This document shows, piece by piece, positions 55,881 to 64,000 of a stretch of DNA of 64,000 bases (within the stretch, counting starts at the first letter, position 1; each line of letters begins with the position of its first letter). A program made the translations under genes and the position numbers. Below the pieces are notes generated by a model that saw nothing but the letters and a program-made list of their open reading frames with translations, ran no database searches and was not told the DNA's origin. Source of the stretch: Rhipicephalus microplus (taxonomy: Eukaryota; Arthropoda; Arachnida; Ixodida; Ixodidae); assembly GCF_043290135.1 (NCBI RefSeq), contig NC_134702.1:78748317-78812316 (forward strand), read 5' to 3'.

Positions 55881-58800
55881 GCTCAGGTTTGTTGACTTTA
55901 GGTAAAGTAGCAGTGCTTTAGTTGCTTTCTGCGCAACTGAGGCAGATGCCCAAGGTCCTAGTATCTTCTGCACACAAAATGGTCCGGGGTCAAGTCGATT
56001 CAGGATGCCGTATACACTCCTGAAACCCTAGGGAGGTGAGCGATATTAATAAAGTTCATTTCTTGGGTCATAGCGTTGTAACATACACTTGCACGAACTA
56101 GACACGCACTATACGACGCAGATCGAAAACTAACAGCTGTCACTTCGCGCACCGTGTCGTACTGTGTAATAGTAGGTCCGAGTACGTTACAGACTTTACT
56201 GCCCAAGCCTATGCATAATCAGATTTCCCGTAGGACTGCTCTTAATGAAACTTTTATGGTTCCTTTTCGTCATTAGCTCATCTTGCATATGACTTTTGAT
56301 CGTGTGTTTCTGCAGTGAAAAGGCTAGTTTTGAGATTTGCCTTACGTAGTTACCACGGCAGGTTAGCCTACGTAGTGACCACGGCAGGTTGACCCTTTTC
56401 CACTAAGAAAGTGATATCCAGAAATTACCTTCCTATACGGACAGAGCACAATGTGTCGACGCCTTGATGTGCTTCTGTAAATATACGTTATCAATTAGTC
56501 CTCGCCTTCTCTTTCTATTTCGTCATATCGATATTTCTCGTCTTTAATCCCCCTCCCCTCCCGAGTATGGGTAAATCAGACGTGCGTCATGCTAGTCGCT
56601 CTGTCCTATACCTTGCTTCGCTTTCTCTACATCGCCATAATGATCCTTAATTCTGACAGTCACGAAAAATCAGCCTCCACTACTCCACCATCCGGCTCTC
56701 TTGATGGATCTGACCTCACACAGAATTACTAGCAGCTTTTCTTTTGGCATATGCGACTTTGGTCAAGGAAAAAAACATAAACACGTTACTACAACTACCT
56801 ACACTTGTGGCTTGAAGCCACGGGCCTTCATTGAACGCGGCACGCACACACACGCAAAACTCGACGTGTATACGCACCCATCATTAGCGTGGTGAAGCCA
56901 GAAGAGGACGCCACGGATTCAATGAACCTCATCGACCTGTGGCGATTCGTGACTCCTCGGGTGACCCGACAAGCTGGGAGTTCAAGCGCGAGTGAGAGAA
57001 AAAAAAACAGAAAAAATAGATTGAAGAAGCAAGCAGTCTTGTCTCCGTTTTTTTCTCTCCTCACGGCACATCTTGCACCTCGCGCACACCGCGAAGGTTC
57101 CGTGGCATATCGGTCACGACTTCACAGAGAACGCAGCGATCTCCGCGTGTATTTACCGCAGAGGCGGGAAGAGGTCAGCGGTGGGTCGTACGGGCAGTGA
57201 GAGGGCTTAGAAAGCCTTCTGCTCCCTGCCAGAGCCTATATAACACCGTCCGTCTCCTTTTCAAAGGAAAGGGCCGCTTTTTACGGTAATGGCCCGTGGT
57301 ATACCGTATAAGAACCGTTCACACGCTATTGCTTGCATATGCTTCAGGACACGGAAATGTCACGTCTTATTCTGTATTATGGGAAATAAGCGAGAAGAAA
57401 AAGCAGAGACAGCAAGTTCAACGTGTAGGTCTCAACTAATGGGGAGGGACGAAAAAAAAATGTGGCGAATATGCATACCAAATATTGAATAATTGGGCTC
57501 GTCAGTGCAGCGTCGCAAACCAGCAGCGCACAATCACGACGCCGACCAGGACGTGGAGCGTTCTTACTTTATGTGTGTCCTGCCATGGTGGTTTCTGATG
57601 CAGCATGTTTTATAGTAAACCAGCACTGATCAAGCTCACAGGATGTATCGAGACTCGTGAGAGGGAAACACAAGTTATGGTGGTTAAGATACCAGAAGAA
57701 TACGCGATTTCGGTTTCTCACACGTCCGGAGCAGGGACGATTTCTTTCTTCAGCCGTGAAACTATGCGAGAAATCGGTGTTTGAATTTTCTCTGCATTTT
57801 CGCGCTAAAGAATGGTTAGATCAAAATTTGTTCCTTTTGGATACAGAATTCTTTTTTTTTGCCATTTCTTTCATGAAGCTTGAAACAGATGCATCCTAGT
57901 AGTACCGCCTGCCCACTGTGATTCCCCCTCACTTTCACTAGCTATCCCCCTTTTGTTTGTAAATACTTGTTTTAATGATGAACGGACCCTTTGATGTGGT
58001 ACACGAGACTTACGCAATAGGAGTACGTTCGCGATCTATCTCGTAATTCTTGCGTTCTCGCGTAGAAATGTACACATACGGCTTACGAAACGAACCGCAT
58101 TAGAAGGCACCTAAGCAATTTCAAACGACTCTTAGACGGTTTCTTAATGGTCGCCCAGGTCTAATCGTGGCCGGTCGGTTTCGGCCCGCTGTGTGCTTCC
58201 ACAGAAATGTGACGCTCGCCTTAGAATTAGAAAAAAAAGTAAGAAAGGGTAAAGAACACAAAGCCCCTTAAAAGTGTCCATTGCAGCAATGGACAAGTCT
58301 CTCCGTACAGACCAGGCCTTCTCGATTACTTTTGCACGTGCGTCTGCACCGCAAGCGCGGTTGACATTTAGTGGGGCCGTTTGTGAGCGTAACGACGGCA
58401 AGCGAGAGGTGCTCGGAGGAAACTCGACGCAAAAAAAAAGAAAAAGAAAAGAAATGGCTCTTGTGGTCTGTGGCGCGAGAAAGTGGGCGCGCTCTCCGTA
58501 AATCGCGTGCCCGCCCACGCATTGGGGCCACTGACGACTTCATTGCCCACCATAGACCCAACTTCTACAATCTCTCTCTCTGTCTTCTTTCTCTACGCTT
58601 TCATTCGCGACCACTGAGTGCGGAGACTGCAGTCGCGTGCAGCAGACCTTTTCCGATACCGACGGTTCGCCCACAGTTCAGCGCTCCTTCGTGGTCTCAC
58701 GAGATGCAAGAGTCATTCGTGCATACAGAAGTAACGTTTCCGCCCCAAAATGGTTCCTTTGTTCCTTATTGAGGTAGAAGCCTCATCGGTGTCGCAATGG

Positions 58801-58894
58801 TTATAGCCATTATGATCGAAGGGCTTACCTAACATTCACAACGACACGTGCACGATGACGAATGCTCCTTGTTTGACTTCAACGTGGGGCCAGT
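55881..58894. other. Unassigned; ~27-bp tandem duplication at 56337-56392
   Basis: CCTACGTAGTGACCACGGCAGGTT is tandemly doubled (56337-56392). A TATA-like CTATATAAC at 57235-57243 lies after a GC-rich block, but no exon follows. The frames 56889-57200 plus and 58144-58772 on both strands have no recognised domain. Confidence 0.35.
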
Positions 58895-59750
58895 AGTTTC
58901 CCAGGTTTGCCATCCGTTATTCTGCCCGGGTTAGACTACGCTGCAATTATCTGGGACCCATATACCAAAACAAATATTGATAAACTGGAATCCATTCAGA
59001 AAAGAGCAGTACGATTTATATATAATCGCTATGACCGTACATCAGTAACAGATCTGTTAACCAGAGCTAAGCTTCAACCTCTATCCACTAGAAACCGTCA
59101 TTCACGTTTGAAGTTTCTTTACCAAATATTAATGGGGCATGTTAAGGTCGATACATATTCTGTTATGCCACTCACCTCTAGATACAGCACAAGACTACGG
59201 CATGATAGAACACTAACACCACATCAAACGCGAAATAATGCATTTAAATATTCTTTTTTCCCCAGAACGGTGAATGATTGGAATTTATTAACAAATGAGC
59301 AAGTGTTACAGTCTTCATTGGCAAGTTTTACTTCTAGTCTGTGTTCATGAACCTGGATCTCATTTATATTTCGTATATATGCACACATGCGTACTTAGTA
59401 AGAGTGCACATTTATTCTTGAAGGTCTATGCATGTATTTGTGTTTCATTTCGTTATTGCTATATTATTTACCTACACTCGGTATTTTGTTCTTGTGTGCA
59501 CGTAATTGTATTGAGGATTGCTATATATGTATTGGTATGCATGCGTACGTGTATTGTTCAGATGTGTAACCGCGTTTCATTTTTTTTGATAGGTCACTTT
59601 CTGTTTTATGTCATACGAATTATGTGACCTGGTTACGCCTACCACTTGTTCCACACATTTCGTAGTACCAGATCATGCATTGTTCATCTTCCCACCCTAC
59701 CAAAGTCCCGACTAGGGATTGTAGTATTTATAAATAAATAAATAAAGAGA
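58895..59750 (+). pseudogene. 3' end of a CR1/L2-type LINE: RT C-terminus, 3' UTR and tail
   Basis: 147 codons (58907-59350) remain open: LPGLDYAAIIWDPYTKTNID, KLESIQKRAVRFIYNRYDR, then RLKFLYQIL and SFFPRTVNDWNLL near the end. The block 'LEYA..IWDP.T..N...LE..QKRA.RF' is the hallmark of the region after the RT palm in CR1/L2-like elements. The 3' UTR holds AAAGTCCCGACTAGGGATTGTAGTA and ends in (TAAA)n at 59730-59746. It is 5'-truncated at about 58895 and the catalytic motifs are absent, so it is not functional. Confidence 0.85.
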
Positions 59751-60267
59751 GTGGTAAACATGCAATACACAGCTGAAGGTTTAATATATAGACTAGTGTG
59801 TAATAGCTTAAAGTGTAATAATAATATATTAAAGTATAATAGATAGATTAATGGTTTCACATGACGCAGCGCCGGTCACCATGGTGTTCACCTTGGCTCA
59901 GCCACTATATAAAGTGAAAGGGTATAGAAGTGGCCATGATGAGTAGAAAATTGAAGCGGAGCAAGAACAGTGAATTAGGTGTACAAATTTCTGCACTGCG
60001 GTCCACGCAGTGCAGAAATTTATGTACAAAGAAATTTCTGTACAAAGTTCGCACTGCAGTCCACGCTGAAACATTCCCACTGACAGTGCATGCTAACAGT
60101 CAGCGCAGGTTTCTGGATGTGCAACGTTTTTTTATAAGTTTGTTTGCATGAGCAGACAGTCATGCAGTATCTTCACTATTCATAAAAATGTATTCCAACT
60201 GTGTAAACATTCCTATACGTATAGCTGGGAATTGGAAAAAAAGAAGCATTTTTAAATAAACGACAGC
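59751..60267. other. Unassigned sequence with a perfect 16-bp hairpin (59985-60021)
   Basis: AAATTTCTGCACTGCG (59985-60000) is the exact reverse complement of 60006-60021, with a 5-bp loop GTCCA. Related pieces, AAATTTCTGTAC and GCACTGCAGTCCACGC, follow to 60066. Confidence 0.8.
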
Positions 60268-60540
60268 AATAAATAATTGCTGAGGTTTAAAGTCTTTAAA
60301 TCAGGATATGATTGTGTGGGATGCTGATCGAAGTTGGGGGGGGGGGGGGGGCTCCGAAAATTTTGACCATCTGGTGTTCTTTACCATTTGATCCAGTTCT
60401 GTTCTTCACCATTTACCATGTTCCTTTACCTTTACCATGTTCTTTACCATTTAATCCAGTTCTCAAGTCTCGAGCATTTTCACGTTTATCGAAAATTCAG
60501 CCGCCGAGGCCTGAATTTCATTCCGCGACCTGCGCGAAAT
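60268..60540 (-). mobile_element. Old SINE copy expanded by G16 and an internal repeat
   Basis: AATTGCTGAGGTTTAAAGTC..GGCTCCGAAAATTTTGACCATCTGGTGTTCTTTACC is SINE body in reverse. The TTTACCAT/CAGTTCT motif is then repeated several times (60380-60460). The head end CATTCCGCGACCTGCG is at 60520-60536. A G16 run lies at 60336-60351. Confidence 0.7.
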
Positions 60541-61049
60541 AAGCAAGAGCAAACAGAAAAACCGGGGGACTCCCATCATTATCCTAATGGAATGCGCGTG
60601 CCAATCGGGAACGGATCGCACACCAACAGCCAACGAGTTACAAGCAGTGCGACCCCGCACACCAAGTGCTCAACTATATTCCTCCTAACACTTTCTCAGG
60701 ACTGGCTGCAACCCTTCTAGACATGATAACAGCTTGTATGATGTAAGTTACAGCTCTCCCTTGAAAGTAAACTACGTCGCGTCTACCCATCCCACACAGA
60801 GCGGAACAAACACGTGTTTATCTCACTTCGTAATAGCCTCGTTATTTGTGAAATGCGATCAGCCTCGTCATTCATGACATGCGATCGGTACAGTAGACTA
60901 TAAACGCGGTCATAATCGCATCTTCGCCAGTTCGGCCCTATAACTATTTGCACTTGTGTAACGCTTTTCTCAACTAAGCATTGTCGAGTTCAACTTTGTT
61001 TCGATATCGTGTCTTCGACATACTTTCGGGGCGGAACGCGCAGTAGCAG
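60541..61049. other. Unassigned sequence
   Basis: No feature recognised. Confidence 0.4.
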
Positions 61050-61150
61050 ATAGATGAGAGGAATGGAAAGGGAAGTTATAAATGTACGTCCGGTTTGCTA
61101 CCCTTCGAGGTGGAAAGAGATGCAGCTCTGGAGATAAATGGAGAGAGAAA
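61050..61150 (+). repeat. Dispersed repeat, GGTTTGCTACCCT family, copy 4
   Basis: GGAATGGAAAGGGAAGTT.. CCGGTTTGCTACCCTTCGAGG.. GA-rich tail, in the same order as the other copies. Confidence 0.6.
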
Positions 61151-61382
61151 GAGCCCTGCTACAGTTTCACAAGGGAAGCCTCATCTCAAGCAAGTTGACA
61201 TATACGGTCACATGGTTTCCTGAGTTGAGATTTCACAGGAATGTTCTTGTTCGCTTTGCAATGCGTACATCCAAGGTTCAAGAATCTCGCTTTACTGGCG
61301 TTCACGTTGCCAACCGAAGGCATGTAAGGCATGGATTACCGGCGGGGTGCAATGCTCGTAAAAAGCTTCGAGATGGCTGTAG

Positions 61383-61384
61383 AA

Positions 61385-61439
<55 letters not shown>

Positions 61440-61442
61440 ATA
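61383..61442. repeat. (AAAT)n microsatellite
   Basis: About 15 uninterrupted AAAT units. No LINE 3' UTR was recognised before it. Confidence 0.95.
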
Positions 61443-62599
61443 TGCAGCACGTTCAGTGCGTCAAGTTCGCCGGCATGCAAATCAACGTCTTATCCAACGT
61501 TTCTAGGTATAACAACGGTCCCCAAGCCTTTGCAATAGGACAACGCGCGCTAAAAAAAACCCTTCGCACCTATGAGAAAACCTGCAAGCGTCCGCTCTGA
61601 AAAATCGTGCGCCATGCCGGTGCTTTTCACACCCCGGCGCGCGGACCGTGGGAATCATACCACACCGCACCACCGCCGCCGGTCAGCGCCGCGTTTGTGT
61701 CACTGTTTCACAGCTCTTTCGTTCGACTTACCTCCTCACCACAAACACACGTCTACGCACTTCTCTCCTCCAAAAGCCCATATACGCACCAACAACAGGG
61801 CACCTCCCACGGTAAACAGGTATAGAGGCAAGGAGGCAATATGCAAATGAGCATATGTCCCAGTACGGTGCACGCGTAGCCGTTAAAACGAAAGAAACGT
61901 AAGATAGAAAGAAAACGGACACCGCCATACGCAGGCGCAAACTGCTCTGACGGACCGCAACGTTCAACGTGAGCCGCATACCGATCGGCATCGCTTGCCC
62001 GTGCAGTATAGTATATTCTCGATCATTCGCGCGCGCGCGTGCGTGCGTGCCTCGTATTCGCAAGCGCCGAGCGGCGCGGCAGGCACATTATGGGCATCGC
62101 ATATCTCCGAGCGAGCCAAGACAATCCGCTCACCCTCTCCGCTTTGTCCTTCGCCTCACTCCACGGCGTTTTTTTTTTTTCGCATACGTACGAAGACCGG
62201 TCTCACACGCGAGGAGAAGGTGGTGAAGCTTGGAAATCGCTATACGTGGCCGGGGGGCAACAATTATAATCGATCCTCGATCGAGAGCCCAATCCGGTGG
62301 TTCTCGCGAACCGATAGTGGTATAGAACGCGCCGAAAGCTGTAGGGTTTATACCGGTCGCGATGTTCGTGTCGGTCCAGACTTCTTAATGACCCGCTGAT
62401 AAGATGAACGACGGAGCTGCTTTGTCGGCAGCCACTGTGGGGCTTCCATGCCGGAAGAAACGTTTCTCGTCTTCACGCGCAAGGATTTTCGCAGCACCGA
62501 AGGCAGGCGTGACACAGAGGCGTATGTACACTTCGGTCAAAGTGTCTATCGGAAGTATTCTTCTATTCTTATGAGCTAAGGGGAAAGCCAAGATGCCTC
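61443..62599. other. Unassigned; CpG-rich block at 61590-62300
   Basis: Elevated GC and CpG with a (CG)/(TGCG) run at 62028-62050. Overlapping frames on several strands carry no domain. A promoter island is possible but unsupported by any adjoining exon. Confidence 0.3.
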
Positions 62600-63345
62600 A
62601 TAAAACGCCAGGCCTGCGCGGAAGGCGCAGCACAGTCACAGCGAAAGCTAGAAGAGCGGCATTTCAGAGCCTTTTCTAAACACTCATTGGGTAACTGATG
62701 CAAGCACACTTGCTTGATGCCCACTACGACATTATTAATAAAAATTTTGGAGTAGTAGGCCGGCATTTGCTCTGCTATTTTACATCGTTCTTCTGCCATT
62801 CATCTGCAAATTTTTTTTCACTTAAATGAAGTTGTTTATCTCTCTCTCTCCCTAAGAAGCGTGGTATCCGATAAATTATTGCAAGGAATTTTGTGCCAAT
62901 TGTTCAAGAAGTGGCTGACGACGATGAGGAATTATGCCTGAAGTGGATATGCGCCTCAGTTGATGGCTGAACAAAAAGAAGCTTTTGTAATGCGTTGGAG
63001 CATTGGACGACCCACTCGTTACTCTTTTCGCATTTTGCGACGACTGCGTGTTCTTTCGCTGTTTTAAAAGGCTTTATAAGTCGCATTATGGTGATTGCTT
63101 TCCCGACATGAAGCCTGTCTAAGGCAAGTTTGCCAACAAGTCCCAAGCACCGGCGTAGCTCAGTGGTAGAATACTGGGCTGGCACCCATGGTGGACCTCG
63201 GCTCGAGCTCCACTGTGGCACTGGTACTAAGGTTTTTCGTTTAAATGCACGCGATGTGGTTACAAACATCGGCGGTGGCGGCGGACAACTACGGCGCTAT
63301 GCGTGACCCGAGTTGTGTTCTCATAACAGTTTTCTCTGTAAAGCG
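62600..63345 (-). repeat. Dispersed ~750-bp family Z with tRNA-like segment, copy 2
   Basis: The reverse complement runs colinear with 22215-23040, estimated at roughly 75-80 % identity. A single tRNA-like segment lies at 63149-63225 on the plus strand: GTAGCTCAGTGGTAGAA is A-box-like and GGCTCGAGCTCC B-box-like. The body lies upstream of it, unlike normal SINEs. Minus frames 62904-63269 and 62569-62799 stay open but are interrupted in copy 1, so coding is uncertain. Confidence 0.75.
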
Positions 63346-63479
63346 ATAAACGTGACCACGAACACGAGCGGTGCAAAAGAAGCGCCATCATGTGATGACA
63401 TCAGAGATTGCTAAAATATGTGACGTCAGCCCGACGTGCCAATGCCGTCATTGTGATGCCAATTCCCTTACGAAAACGC
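63346..63479. other. Unassigned sequence
   Basis: No feature recognised between the family Z copy and the palindromic array. Confidence 0.4.
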
Positions 63480-63730
63480 CATACATGGCCCATATATAAG
63501 TTATATCTGGCCATATATAAGTATATATGGCAGCATATGTGGCCACATATAAGCATATATGGCAGCATATGTGGCCACATATAAGCATATATGGATGTAT
63601 ATCTGGCGGAGTCGGTTCATGTATGGGGTTATATACGGCCATATATGACGCGGTTGGCCCATATAAGGAGTCAAATCCGGCCAAATAAGGCACGGCCACA
63701 CCATATATAACATATCAAGTGGATCCTTAT
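63480..63730. repeat. Palindromic AT-rich minisatellite (ATATGTGGCCACATAT)
   Basis: Two exact 32-bp units (63530-63561, 63562-63593) each contain the perfect 16-bp palindrome ATATGTGGCCACATAT. Degenerate relatives with GGCCATATATAAG extend on both sides. Minus-strand frames rich in Tyr/Met/Trp/Pro/His come from this array and are not genes. Confidence 0.9.
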
Positions 63731-64000
63731 ATGTGGAAGTGCTCTCTTATTTGGGATGAACCACGTATATATTTAGCACCGTGATCACACTTTTATGCAA
63801 ATTGTAATATATAACAATTTGTACACAAAGATGACCTGCCTATTTTTCATAACAATAGGAGTATTAAATATATATGTTGTTTCTGCCATGCAAAAAAAAA
63901 AAACGAAATTTCAGGTCAGCTTTGTGTACGTGATAGTTGCAACTCAGTTGATTGCATATATGCATGCATTTGTGTAATTTAACTCGTACATTTTTCATGG
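63731..64000. other. Unassigned AT-rich end of window
   Basis: No exon, repeat unit or element end recognised. Confidence 0.4.

Noticed and set aside
55209..55895. 228-codon plus-strand frame
   Set aside because: Runs from a GC-rich island into a dispersed repeat; the opposite strand is also open, so chance is likely.
62569..63269. Minus frames of 76 and 121 codons as a gene
   Set aside because: They lie in a dispersed repeat whose other copy (22215) has stops at corresponding places; kept only as a finding about the repeat.
63448..63713. Tyr/Pro/His/Trp-rich minus frames
   Set aside because: Translation of the palindromic minisatellite.

Overview
The window looks like intergenic and intronic DNA from a large, repeat-rich arthropod genome, most likely a hard tick. 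Evidence for this: eleven copies of a tRNA-derived SINE of the type I know from ixodid ticks (probably 'Ruka'; name from memory, not verified), many inverted-repeat elements and long microsatellites, and real coding sequence only as short exons with GT/AG splice sites. Nothing suggests a bacterial or viral genome: no operons, no Shine-Dalgarno-led genes. Almost all open frames longer than 60 codons are chance frames through repeats.

Host gene content. Three short minus-strand exons can be joined without breaking the frame: a first coding exon with its ATG (17705-17767), an internal exon (9846-9968) and another (7051-7212). All junctions fall in phase 0. They encode the N-terminal ~116 residues of a charged, probably cytoskeletal or disordered protein that I cannot name; the gene runs off the left side. 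Two further minus-strand ATG exons upstream (36359-36475, phase 0; 53957-54138, phase 2) could be alternative first exons or belong to other genes.

Mobile elements. The largest is a 6.2-kb Ty3/gypsy LTR retrotransposon on the minus strand (25777-31947): two ~400-bp LTRs about 2.5 % apart, a 4-bp ATAT target duplication, a primer-binding site, a polypurine tract, gag with a zinc knuckle, and protease-RT-RNaseH-integrase. It is dead (three nonsense codons and a frameshift in pol, one nonsense codon in gag). It still shows a textbook -1 ribosomal frameshift signal at the gag/pol junction, and a truncated SINE sits inside it with a 15-bp target duplication. Pieces of non-LTR elements are at 8335-9085, 39467-40029, 44020-44213, 48030-48240 and 58895-59750.

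Other repeats. I see a 480-bp foldback (255-740), a MITE-like TIR element (7867-8305) with a lone end at 50826-50960, a 1.37-kb TIR element (10947-12313), and three copies of a TIR element carrying a GTCC-rich minisatellite (2741, 5505, 44255). Two unnamed dispersed families carry a tRNA-like segment somewhere other than the usual SINE 5' end (3302/9110/20205 and 22215/62600, with a fragment at 46655). A family marked by GGTTTGCTACCCT occurs four times. A hammerhead-ribozyme-like motif lies next to a (TA)n tract at 32674-32700.

The remaining stretches (15.8-17.7, 18.1-20.2, 23.0-25.3, 33-35, 40-43.8, 49-53 and 56-58.9 kb) show no gene I can support.
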